Both the position numbers and the translations under genes were made by a program. Source: Parietaria judaica (lineage: Eukaryota > Streptophyta > Magnoliopsida > Rosales > Urticaceae). From it: a stretch of DNA of 64,000 bases. The first letter of the stretch is position 1. The number at the start of each line of letters is the position of its first letter. Where the stretch lies: the NCBI GenBank assembly GCA_954871525.1, contig OX940860.1, positions 29,296,001-29,360,000 on the forward strand. The letters are read 5' to 3'. This document shows positions 34,922-45,982 of this stretch, in pieces. The notes beneath the pieces are model-generated. The model searched no databases. It was given only the letters and a program-made list of their open reading frames with translations, and was not told the origin of the DNA.

Positions 34922-36009
34922 AATCGATCTCGCGTCAAGCGAATCGAGGCTTCTTCAGGTGTTGGGAGAGAGAATCAGAGTGCGAGAATCTTAGCCACCA
35001 TTAGAGAGCTCGATGATTCTTCTTACTAGGTTACTCTCCTTGCAAATGCAGACTCGGGTGAGTTGACTCGTTGTCTGGGTCCACAACTCGGGCTTGCCTT
35101 TTGGGCCCAGGCATAACCCGAATGTCCAATCTAACGCGTTTCACCCCGACCCGTATAAACTGGGCCAATCCGGTTATTCTTTAGAATCGGATTATCCAAG
35201 AAGCCCAATGATTTTAAATTAAGGTTAATAGCCGCGTAAATACTCATCATTTTTATTTTTGTTGTAGCATAAATTCCAAAAAAAAAAAAGTTCATAACCG
35301 AAGTTTTCTATGTTCACTATTTTTCTTTTATCGAAAATATTGTCCACTTTTTCGAATGATTAATTTTGTATTCTCAGCCAAGTCTTGGACATGTTTTACT
35401 TGAGCGAGAGAGAATTTTGCCGTAAATATTCATATAAAACTATTTTGTCATTTAAAATATTTCATTAGTTAAAGATTTTCATTTTTTGGAAGAATAACTT
35501 GATAATATTATATAACCACGTTCGTAGAGTTGAGTTTACGTGATTTTAAACATGGACTGAGTCGTCTTTTTGGTGAATGAAAATATTTAACTCGTCTTTC
35601 CTCTCCTCACTCTTTTATTCTCTCAAATCGTCTCTCTCTCGATTTCCAATTCGGTTACTCTCTTAAGGGATAAAAATATTTATATATGGAAAAAGAATTT
35701 AAAAACAAAAATACAAATGGTAGAAAATACGAAAACTTTCGAGTGATATTATTGAAAGAAAAAAAGGGAAATAAAGTTACATGAGAATTGAAATTGAGCT
35801 TTTAAACTAGACCTACACATTTTTTTTTTTTTGTAATTATTTTATTTTCACTATCTAAAGCAACGAGCCAAAAAAAAAAACAAGAAATAAGGCAAGCCAC
35901 TGATACACAAACATATATATATACAAGTTAAAGACCGAATTAAATAGCAAAATACATTAGCCAAAAAGAACCCGTGGTAGACCTTTCCGTCGGTATAGTA
36001 GGCAGGCTT
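34922..36009. other. Spacer between PHYA 3' end and GluRS 5' end
   Basis: GluRS 5' UTR/promoter on the right-hand side of its ATG includes GC-richer sequence to about 35190 (GGGCCCAGGCATAACCCG). The remainder is AT-rich, with A-runs at 35280 and 35868 and a T-run at 35821. The PHYA 3' UTR occupies the high-coordinate end. No TATA box or transposon was recognised. Confidence 0.5.
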
Positions 36010-39000
36010 TCAGTTGTGGGCCCCGGCGAGCTCGACGGAGATGATGAAGGTTGACTTGCCGGCCTCCTTGAGATACTGGACGTCACCATTCATGAGCTTC
36101 ACGAGCTTGCGGCTGATAAGCAAGCTTATGCCCTCCTCTGACACGTCTCCGTCTGTCCCAAACATCTGGTTCAGCAACGTCTCCGGAATTCCCGACCCCA
36201 CGTTCGTGATCCTGACCACACAATCATTTGACCAACAACAGTCAATTTCGTTTTCGGATAATTGAAGTGTATTACACATGGTTCAATAAAAAGGCATCAT
36301 CAAGTTACGGAAGCGAGTACCTCAGCTCCAGGCGAGCAAGATGAACGGACTCTCCGAGCTGATCTTTCGTCAAGTTCGCGGAGATAATAATCTGCCCTCC
36401 ACTCGGTGTAAAATTGATCGAAATCAGCAAGAAATCGGCAAACACTTGCTGAAGCCTGAGGCTGTCTCCGTATAAAGTCTCGTTCATTGTCTCTTCCGAT
36501 GCGTCTTGCACTAATCTGATCCCCTTCGATTTGCTCTTCATCATAACTTGGCTGATCGCCGCCACAAGTACGTCATGTAGAGTGAATTCCGCCATTTCTA
36601 GATCCGAGTAGCTATTGTAAAAAAAATTAAATTAGAAAGAAAAAAAAAAGTATAAATTAAATCATCTTCATTAAATTAGGGAAAATAGCGACATAAATAT
36701 CCAAAGATATTCAAAATGAAGCGGAATTAATACTCGAAGGCTGCATTATTAGGTTGGCCATGGACATGTGTAACCCTATGATTTTTCCCAGCATAGGAAA
36801 CAAGGAACATATTGAATTGTCCGCATCAATTAATATTATGTGTACGACAGGTGAAATCAGAAGCGTACACGTGTCCATGACTTGCCTTTACGGGAAAATT
36901 GGGGCGGACAACCCAATTATACAGCCTAAGGGTACTAATTCCGTGCAATTTTGGGTATTTAAGCCGCTATTCAGTCATTAAATTATAACCGAAAAATTTC
37001 ATACCCTTCTATTATGCTATCGAGATCGGAGTCGTCGAGGATCTTGCTGAGCTGTCGCTGACATTGCGAGCTAGTCCGGAGGAGCTGTTTCTGTTCCGAT
37101 CCGAGCTCAGTCCCTTCCATCATTTTGGATGAGAAATTGATCCCCGACAACGGGTTTCGGATCTGTCTCTTCATGTAGGACAACGCTCTCAATCTCTTTG
37201 AAGCGGTTTGCTCCATTAAGCGTTGAACGTGTAGCGCTTGTTGCAGCTCAATGCTGGCAAGCTGCAAGAAGCAGAAGAGTCCGGTGACTGAGCCCTCTCT
37301 GTCCAGTTTCTTGCTCACACAGAGCAAGCACTCGATGTACTTCCCGTTACCAGCGAAGAATCCAAACGGAATCTTCTCAGACTCTTGACCGGTCATCGCG
37401 TTGTTGAGCATAACGCCGAGGTTCACGAAAGATTCTTGATTCTTTAGACGGCAGCATGCCTTGCTCGTCCCGAAAACCTACCGAGCAATACAGAGTCAGC
37501 GATTATAGAGCAAATAGCAATCAAATTGAATCAATGGTATTTCTTCGATGAACACAAACCTCTCCCAGAAGCATTTTATCGATTACGTCTTCCCGTTTCC
37601 AGCCCGTGATTTTGGTCATCGCCGGATTCCACTCGGAGCACCACCCGAATTCATCGGCACCAAAGATCGGCGGAATCAGCGGGTTTCGGTTTTGGACGAT
37701 CGCTTTGTAGTCTCCTTCTATGCGGGTGAACTTGTCCATCATCGTCTTCTGGACAGTGAGATCTTGGGCCACAAAGCACACGCCAACAACGTTTCCGTGA
37801 AGGTCCCTGCTAGCACATGCGTTCACTACCAGGCTGATGGGCGCCGAATCGGGCCTCGAGCCGTGCGTTTTGATCTCGAACTGGATGTTCTTCTCCTCTT
37901 TACCTGAGAAAAGTGTGCTGGTTTTTTTTAACATTTTCAAAATCACAACCATATTTCCAAATTTCTTAGGATTCAAAATTTGGAACCGACTTTTGTTTTT
38001 AATGAAAATCAGTGTTTCGAGAACGGTTTTTAAATATAACATTTAATAATAAATCAAACTAAAAACCTTTTAAAATAAAACCTAATCAAACTAACTGGTT
38101 ACTAGTTTCCACATTGGACCAAATACTGATACCAGAACCGATTTAAAAACAAGTTCAACAGTTTTCGTCCTTCAAAACAGGATTGTTCAAATCTTTCGTG
38201 TTAAATCCGGTTTCTGGTGTTAAATTTTCACCATGACTCGAATTAATTTGTTATTGTTAGCGAGCAAGGTAGAGGAAATGTAAAGATCAAAGCTTACCCT
38301 GCAATGCCAATTCGAGCATCCTCTTGACTGTGTTGATCGACGATTCTTCGACGAGCATCAACAAATTCTCTCCGATCGCCTTCTCCACGGGAAGCCCGGT
38401 CAAATCTGATATCTTCATGTTCCACCCGTTAATGTGACCTTCCACATCCACTGCCAGAATAGGAACCGTTGCCGTCTCAATAAGCCGGACCATCTCACTA
38501 GTCACCGCCTCCAGCTCTTGCATCCCTTCTATCTTGAGGTCGGTCAGCCTCGTGTTAAGAGTCAAGGCGTTTGAATCGATCCCCTCAGTATCTTTAAACG
38601 CATTCCTGAGAATCAGCTGCAGAGAATGAATCGCGTCCATCTCGTAATCCTTCCATGGAAAGCTTCTCGTTCGAACGACTTCGAGGAAAGCCTTGAACGA
38701 AGAACGGGGGTGCATCTTCCGCCCGTCGTCCCTCTCACCGGGCTCATGTTTCGCACCACCCCACCGGATTTCTGCCGCTGTGTGTGATCGGAACCAGAAG
38801 ATCATGTCCTTCGCTGTTATCCTCACCGCCGCCATTCCGCAAATCACGTTCCCTAGATCGCCGGCGTTCGGGTATCCTGCATCGGACAGGCTGTCGGTGC
38901 TCAAGCCGGTGGAATCCATGTGGCACTCGGCGAGCCACAAAACCAGCTCGTGAAGCTGCGCATCGCTTGGAGAAATCCCCAACCTCCAGATCTTGCCTTT

Positions 39001-40353
39001 ATATAATAAAGCGGCTCCGTCGCATTTCACGAGATCCATTATGTTCGGGCTCTGCGACACGATCCCCAACGGCGCATCACGCATCAGCATGTCGCAAAGG
39101 AGCGTTTGGGTCCGGAGAATGTTCTTCTCGACAATCTGGTTATCTAATTCCAATTCCTTATTCACGTGGATCGCGAAAACCTGAGCGAGAAACTCACAGG
39201 CGTATCGGAGCGGGAACGGAACAAACCTCGGTGACGTGTTGTGGCACACGACCAAACCCCAGAGCCGCTTGCGCTTCTGCGGCTGCGCCGACTCGACGTT
39301 ATCGCTCTCCTCATCTCCCTCGTTGACCACCACGGCCATGACCAGCGACGCGATCGAGTTCATGTTGTCCATGTACTGCAAATGGCAGCTGTGCGGGGCC
39401 CGCAGGGTTGACCCGCACAAGGTCAACTCAAGGGGAAGCTTCTCGTCCTGATAAACCTTGACGTGCCTTGCGTTGCAATCGACAATCATACGGACTTTGT
39501 TCTTCATGAATAGAAACCGAGCGGCTTGAGGAATGTCCGTCGCCGGGTAATGCAGACCGAGATACGGGTCGAGACCGGGCTTCGTGATCTCAGAGACGAC
39601 CTCGCCGTGATCGTCCTCATGGAACTTATAAGCCATGACCCTGTCGTATCCCGTCAGCTCAAAAACCTCTTGAACCATCGTGTCACAAAGCCGTTCCATG
39701 CTTCCGCTAGGCAAAGATTGGAGCCGTGCGATCGCTTTCGCGGCTAGTTTGTACGACTGGAGCGCTCCGGCCGCAGTCATCGGCACTTCGTAGGGTTTAA
39801 CCGGCTCAAAGTCAATGATCAAGCTCCCGGTGACACGGTGGACGATCGCATAGAACGGCTTCCCAGATGTTTTGCAGTGAACCAAAATCGGGTTCAGGAG
39901 CGAAACATCTCCAAACCCGAGTGCTTTCTGCAGCGCGGAGGCGCTAGGGTTCGTGAAGATCGTCCTGACATCGGTTCCAACCCCAAGAACCGGGTGATCG
40001 CCCACACTCGGGACCGCGTGGCTGACCATGGTCAGCATCTCGGGCGCGTTCTCGCTGTATGCGACGACCTTCAGCGTCTTCTCGTCCAGCGCGAGCAGGC
40101 AGCCGAAGGGCTGGATCAGCTTGCCCTTCTGAATGTGGTGGAGGTAGGCGGTGGTGACCTTGTCGGAGCGAGGCGGCTCGTTAGGCGAAACCACGTTCCC
40201 AATGCGAACCGAGCTCGAGTAATCGAACGAGCTCCCCGACTCCTCGAAATCGGCGTGAAGCTTCGCGTCGGCGGTCGTCTGCGCGACGATTCTCGCGCTG
40301 TGCCGCGACCGCCCTGAGTTGCTCGACGACTGGCTCGGCCTGGAAGACGACAT
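36010..40353 (-). CDS. PHYA: Phytochrome A photoreceptor, five coding exons
   Basis: Far-red/red photoreceptor; acts in the cytosol and, after light activation, in the nucleus. Exons 38298-40353, 37560-37903, 37005-37477, 36321-36611 and 36010-36211 join in frame to 1121 aa, near-identical in length to known PHYA. The Ser-rich N-terminus [20 protein letters not shown] is PHYA-specific and sets the start (an in-frame upstream ATG at 40395 lies in the leader intron). Then a PAS domain; GAF with the bilin-attachment cysteine in [19 protein letters not shown] (tongue WGGAKHEPG...SSFKAFLE); hinge; PAS-A ([20 protein letters not shown]); PAS-B ([20 protein letters not shown]); and a histidine-kinase-related C-terminus (LAYMKRQI-like [32 protein letters not shown]) lacking the phospho-accepting His, as in plant phytochromes. 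The intron between LLGE and VFGTS appears extra, and another intron holds a MITE. Confidence 0.97.
36679..36976. mobile_element. Mutator-type MITE inside a PHYA intron, with perfect 9-bp target duplication
   Basis: ATTAAATTA flanks the element on both sides (36670-36678 and 36977-36985). The ends GGGAAAATAGCGACATAAAT and, reversed, GACTGAATAGCGGCTTAAAT extend into longer paired arms (CGGAATTAATACTCGAAGGC / CGGAATTAGTACCCTTAGGC). 298 bp, no ORF. A 9-bp duplication is the hallmark of Mutator-like elements. It lies in the intron 36612-37004 and makes up three quarters of it; before insertion the intron would have been 86 bp. Confidence 0.92.
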
Positions 40354-40377
40354 CTTCGCCGAAAAAACTGGCACAAG

Positions 40378-40573
40378 AAAACCCGAGAGCGACACGAATA
40401 AATATCAGAGAAAAAGTTGCAATAATATCTAAAACTTTATCAACACGGAGAATCAATGCTCGCTCGTTGGCTTTATCAGCTTTTACTCTGTTGCTTCAAT
40501 AAAAAAAGGTTCGACAGCAAATAACCAAACCAAGCTTAAGCGTTCAAACCCCAAGAATGGCGAATAGACAGAC
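40378..40573 (-). other. PHYA: Intron in the PHYA 5' leader
   Basis: On the minus strand CTTCAG|gtctgt (donor at 40573) and tgtgccag|TTTTTTCGG (acceptor at 40378) define a 196-bp intron ending 24 bp before the PHYA ATG. A leader intron is usual for PHYA genes. Splicing it out removes the upstream in-frame ATG at 40395. Confidence 0.7.
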
Positions 40574-40844
40574 CTGAAGCTCAAGTGGGAGACTTGAAGA
40601 AGAGGAAGAAAGCGATGTTCAGATCCAGTACTACTTGAGTGAGAGAGTGGAAGCCATTAAAAAGCTGAGACTGAGAGTGAGCCTTCTCTCTCTCTGAGCA
40701 ATCCCATAATCTCTCGAGAAACGAGAAAATGGAGAGAAATTATCGATCACCGCCTCTTCTGTCTGTGGACCCCTCAAGCTTCTCCTCTCTCCATGAAGCA
40801 AAGCAATCAATCGATGAACCGCCTCAAGACCATAACCCAATAAA

Positions 40845-40872
40845 ATATATAAATATATATATATATATAATA
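40845..40872 (-). promoter_or_regulatory. PHYA: TATA-rich core promoter candidate of PHYA
   Basis: Minus strand TATATATATATATATTTATA lies about 270 bp upstream of the leader-intron donor. It is followed by TTGGGTTATGG and a CT/GA-rich leader with GAGAGAGAAGG, which would place the transcript start near 40810. The assignment is by position only. Confidence 0.4.
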
Positions 40873-41336
40873 ATACACACACTGACCCAGAGAGAAGGCT
40901 TATCCGAGCCTGATGTAATGAATAAAAAATGAATCAATTGGTTTCCAAAGAGGGAAAACAGTGGTAACAGCTCAGGCTTCGCTGCTCGCTCGAACCCATA
41001 AATAGCAACTACAATTTCCGAGCTTTCTTCTCAGCTCTCAGGAGTCAGACTCGAATTTGACCGGCTTTTCTCTCGGATTCTCGAAATGGGTTCCCGAAAA
41101 TGGACCCGACCCGGGATTCTAGGCGCCTTTTTCGAAGTCGGGTCTTTGTTCGTTCGAGGAATGAGATCGGGAGATCGTCACTCTCGCTGAAATGGATTAC
41201 GAGAATATTGCCCTTTTTCTTCGCTGTTTGTGTCTGAGAAAGAAAAAAACTGGAATAACGATAAAGAAGAAGGTGGAAATACCGATAAGGCCCTTGGGGA
41301 GTAAGCCTAATAACGACAGAGGACGGCACGTGAAGC

Positions 41337-41351
41337 ACGTGATGGCCATGT
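41337..41351. promoter_or_regulatory. Two G-boxes (CACGTG) upstream of PHYA
   Basis: GGCACGTGAAGCACGTGATG has two palindromic CACGTG cores three bases apart. G-boxes are targets of bZIP (HY5) and bHLH (PIF) factors in light-regulated promoters. They lie about 1 kb from the PHYA ATG; function is inference. Confidence 0.45.
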
Positions 41352-41399
41352 CCTGTTGATTTCTCTCTCCCAATTATTTGTCTCCCCCACTTGCCCAAT

Positions 41400-42468
41400 G
41401 CCTAACAACTCTTTTTATTGGTATGGGCTTTTATATAATTTTAAGTTTTTTAAAGGGATATTTTTATACTCTCTTCTTCTCTTGTACTGTAACCCTCTAA
41501 ATCTAGTATTAAAATTAGGATTATAATTTCGATTATGAATTACTAGCGGTTTGGAATCAAGATCGAGCAGTTTAAATTTAAAATAAGAAATGCAATATGT
41601 AGTATTTTGACATTGATAGTAGGTGTGAGTCTTGGCAGCAAAATTTAAATATGATGCTCTGATTTTGTGTATTGTGATGAAGACTCTTGAGTGGACAAAT
41701 ATAATTACAAGCCTAATATTCCTCTATTGAAAATTAATTGTACTAAACAAAAATTAAACTCCCACATATTCGTGAATATTGGTATTCGGTTGTTGTAATA
41801 AAACTTTCTGGCTCGATTTTTTGCTCTCTGAGGAATCCAACACGCCCGAGAGTGAACAACGACAACCGCAAAATCATAACTGAGGAATGTCCGAATAGCC
41901 GGCACACAAAGAATTTTACGTAGTTCGGCCCTTTGACAAGGTGTCTACTCCACGAGGGATTTCAATATGACTTTAGGTAAATTACGACATGTGGGAGTAT
42001 ACATAGGATAGAATTTGTGGGAGTCCTCTAGAGAGAGAAGAAAAGTAAGAGATTACAGTGAAGTGAAGGGATTCGAGTTCTGCAACATAGAAAATTACAA
42101 GAAAATAGCAGCGTAGGGCTACAAATCTTCAACCGTGAGCATGAGAGATTTGGTTGGTCAGGGTGCTAAATGATCGGGGTGAATCGAGATCCTCATAAAG
42201 CACGACCCTCACTCGGTCTCTTTTCCATTATCATTGGGCCTTCTTATCAGGTTTCCATTTCGAGTCGGGCGGCCTGTTGCCGAGGAGAGTCCTTTCGTCG
42301 TGAACAACCACCTTCTCTTCTCAATCGTTTTTTCAGCTCCTAAGGAGTCATTCTCTTGGATTTTGAAATGTTAATATTTTTATAAATCGATTTTTATTGC
42401 TAATGGATACCGAATATCCGAATTAATGTAACTTTTTATTATTTTAAAATAGATATTCAATTTTCATG
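41400..42468. other. Intergenic; LTR-like patch at 41905-42350
   Basis: TTTTACGTAGTTCGGCCC ... AGGTGTCTACTCCACGAGGG is worded like the region next to LTRs of plant retrotransposons (ACGTGGTTCGGC ... CTACGTCCACG). A short inverted relative is at 45385-45440. No ORF or paired LTR found. Confidence 0.4.
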
Positions 42469-43549
42469 GGGTTAATTGCGGCAAAAATACCTAACATTTG
42501 GTCAAATGCTCTGCTGTGTATACAACCTCCGTAAATGGCAGCAAAAGTACTCAAACTCGACATTTGGGAGTTGACCGAGAAAATCAGCACATGTGGTTGC
42601 TAGCCTTTGCCACGTGGCATGCCACATGGCACTTGGCTACCACGTGGCATGCCACGTAATTATTATTTTTTAAATAATTTAGAAAAATATTATTTTTAAT
42701 TTTTTTTAAATAAATTATTTTTCAATAATAACCAATAATGAATATTTAAATTTAAATATTCAGTATTGGTTATTATTATTAAATATAATTATTCATTTTA
42801 GAAAAGTAGGTCAAACGAAATAAATAAAGAAAAAAATCACCGTTCGCGGTTCACTCAAGCTCCGCCTTTGATGCAGTTCACGGGTGGAACGAAATCGCTT
42901 AATATGTTTAATAACAATAACCAATAATAATCGTATGATTATTTAATGATAATTTTTAAATATATATATATATTAAAAAATATATTAAAAAATTATTATT
43001 ATAAAGTGCAAACATAAAAAAAAAATCATGCAGAAAAAATAAAAATAATTTTTCGTTAAATATAAATATGACTACTTTTTTTTTTTAATAAGTGGTGTGT
43101 ATTTAATTATGTCTTGACTTTTTAAACAATATGTATGTGTTTATTGGTTATTATTATTAAACATATTAAATAATTTTATTCGATGCGTGTACCGGATCGG
43201 AAACGGAGTTCAAGTGAACTATGAACGGTGATTTTTATTTCGTTGTACCCACTTTATTAAAAATAAAGAATTATAACCAATAATGAATGTTTAAATTTAA
43301 ATATTCATTATTTGTTATTATTAAAAAAATAATTAAAAATAAAAAATAAAAATAATTTTTTTACTAAAAATTATTTAAAAATAATAATTATGTGGCATGC
43401 CCCGTGGCAAAGACTAACAGCCACATGGACTAATTTTCTCGGTCAACTCTCAAATACCGAGTTTGGGTACTTTTGCCGTCATTTACTGAGATTGTATACA
43501 ATAACAGAGCATTTGACTAAAGGTTGGGTCTTTTTGCCGCAGTTAACCT
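42469..43549. mobile_element. Mutator-like fold-back element with 9-bp target duplication
   Basis: Ends GGGTTAATTGCGGCAAAAAT and, reversed, AGGTTAACTGCGGCAAAAAG; flanks ATTTTCATG (42460-42468) and ATTTTCCTG (43550-43558) agree at 8 of 9 bases. Nearly the whole element pairs with itself: outer arms include TGCCACGTGGCATGCCACGT and CTCGGTCAACTC/GAGTTGACCGAG, and inner arms AAAATCACCGTTC...GTTCACT and AGTGAACTATGAACGGTGAT, with a short AT-rich loop near 43020-43120. 1081 bp, no ORF. Long-arm (TIR-MULE) type, non-autonomous. Confidence 0.88.
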
Positions 43550-44231
43550 ATTTTCCTGTTGAAAGATAAATATTTTTGCCAAAGCAGATTAATGGAAATA
43601 TAAATGGAAAAACGTATAAAAGAAATAACAAGTACAAAAAATATAATAGTATTTGATATACTATTTTGAGACAGAAGAAACAAAACAATCCTAACTTCTA
43701 AATTAGGCCAAACTTTAACTAATGTATACAATTTCATTTGTAATGTTCTGTTGTGAATGTGATTATACAAACGTCAACAAATTGCAGTGATGGTATCGTG
43801 ACGCTTTGTGTCGCTATTTTTCTGATTATTTATGGATTTCATTTGAATTTTCTTTTTCCGACTTAAATTTGACAAAACGTCATCAATTTATTATTTTTGT
43901 TTTTCAATATTTAATTATTCCAGGATTACTATAGCGATCAATCTAGACTCTCAAGTCTCGCAGTCGCAGTATTAAAAGTCCATACTGACATGTTTATTTT
44001 TTTCTTTTTCACATTTTGGTGTGTAAAAAATAAAAAACAAGGGTAGGCCCCACTAAAAGCCCCAAAAATTATATTACAAAGGAAAGGATATACCCCTCGC
44101 TTGTTAATTTTATCTTGACAAAATAGAGAGATGCATAGAGAGAAGTTACTCACTAACATAAAACCCACCCATTTTCCATCTTCTTAAAAGAAATACATGC
44201 GATTAAGAGGGAAATCTCGTTCGGAGACTAA
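43550..44231. other. AT-rich spacer
   Basis: No gene or repeat recognised. A minus-strand frame at 43938-44168 has no family resemblance. Confidence 0.4.
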
Positions 44232-45332
44232 CGCTCTGTTTTGTTTGCACTTAATGAATCTCTTAATCTTAATGGATCAGATTTAAATCATTAACTGCAT
44301 TTGTTTTTTTTTTACTAAACATCTTAATGGGTCTGATTATCCACTTATTCGGTAAGATCTACACTCAAGTCTTATCTATATTTTGGCATTTCACGTTCAT
44401 TTATCTACTCATATTCTCTCTCCAAATTTATTTTTCTCTCTCCTCCTTAAAACTTTAAAACTTCATAACTCTTAAACCGAGCATCGGATTGACTCATATG
44501 ATATACCGTTGGAAAGCTTACGACGAGATGAATCCATTGATAGGTGGGAAGATATAGTTTTGAGGCTTTTTTTTTTTAAAAAATAGTCTAAAATATATAG
44601 AAAATATATTAAAAAATATTAAAATAAAAAAAATTATTAGGAATTTGTAATTAAAAGTTATCAAATATATCAATTAGTTTATATATATATTTACGTTTTT
44701 TAATGGATATATATGTATTTACGTTTAAATTTACATATTTCCAAAATTATAATATAATAAAAATATATTACGTTTAAAAAATATATTAAAGTACAAAAAT
44801 TATCAAGAATTTGTAATTAAAAGTTATCAAATATATCAATTAGTTTTTATGTATATATATTTTTAATGGATATATATATATATATATTTACGTTTAAATT
44901 TACATATTTCCAAATTTATTAATATAATTAATTAAATAATCATTAAATTTTTTTTACATATAATTAATTATCATAAATAATTTAACAGACGATATAATTT
45001 TTTTATAGTGTACAATTTTTCAAATAAATTTTTAATATTTATTATATTTATGTGTTATTATTAAATATTTTCAATGGAAATTTTATGAAAAATAAAATAA
45101 CTGGATATTATTAAATAAATTATTTTAATTTAAATTATTATTATTATTATTAAAAATAACCGTATACATAAAGGTGTATAATAAAATTTAATTTTTACAA
45201 GAAAAATGTTATTCAGATCTTAAAAAACAAACACACTTAATTATCTGTCATTCAGATTCAGATGTCACATCTTATTATTCAGATGTGCATTCAGATTCAG
45301 ACGTCTTGATCTTAATGTTAACAAATGGACCC
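44232..45332. mobile_element. PIF/Harbinger-like element, copy 2
   Basis: The left end CGCTCTGTTTTGTTTGCACT and subterminal TTAATCTTAATGGATCAGAT match the left end at 19019. The right end, with GTTATTCAGATCTTAAAAAA and CATTCAGATTCAGACGTCTT, matches the right end at 20400-20530. TAA (44229-44231 and 45333-45335) flanks both ends, fitting the TWA target of this superfamily. The interior is AT-rich with two copies of AATTTGTAATTAAAAGTTAT (about 44642 and 44809). No ORF. Confidence 0.65.
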
Positions 45333-45982
45333 TAACACCTCAAAGAATGAAAATGAGCTGATAGTTATTTGCAGACATGTTTTATATAGTACCCGTCTCG
45401 TGGAGTAGGCACCTAATTAATAGGCCGAACCACCTGAAGTGTCGTGCATGTTTTTCTCATCCAAGTGTCGTGTTACTTCTAGAGACGTAAAATCGAGTAA
45501 CACTAAATATTCACTATTTTATTTATCTTAAAAATTATATTCATTTGGTATTAAAGTCTAATAAACCAAAATAGAGAAAAACAAATCTTATAATAATTTT
45601 TTTAAAGTGATATTCGTCTAAGACTTAACAGGTCATCCGAAATTCAATTAAATTGATTGAAAAAAGTTGACAGGAATTTTGCAAGAGGGAAAAAAAATAG
45701 AGATTGAGAACTTCGAACGTGAAGACCGATTAAAATAAATTTATGACTTTGTTCTTATGAAACCTGAATCAGGAAAATGAAAACTCAACAAAAAACTTAT
45801 GGGATTGGAAAACGTAAGGGTTAATTATTATTATTTTATACTAAAAAAACCCGACCAAGAATTCAGGTAACTTGATTATAAATTTTGTTAAAAAAATAAT
45901 GAAATAATTCATTTATAGATAAGAAATTGCAAAAATAAGAAGTTAATAAAAAAAAAGCATAATTTGTTTTTTTTTTTATAAA
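45333..45982. other. Short spacer before the Helitron
   Basis: At 45385-45440 GTCTCGTGGAGTAGGCACCT ... GGCCGAACCACCTGAAG is the inverted counterpart of the LTR-like patch at 41920. Otherwise AT-rich. Confidence 0.4.

Noticed and set aside
38693..40456. Long antisense and off-frame ORFs over PHYA exon 1
   Set aside because: GC-rich codons of PHYA leave few stops in other frames; the PHYA frame itself matches the family end to end.
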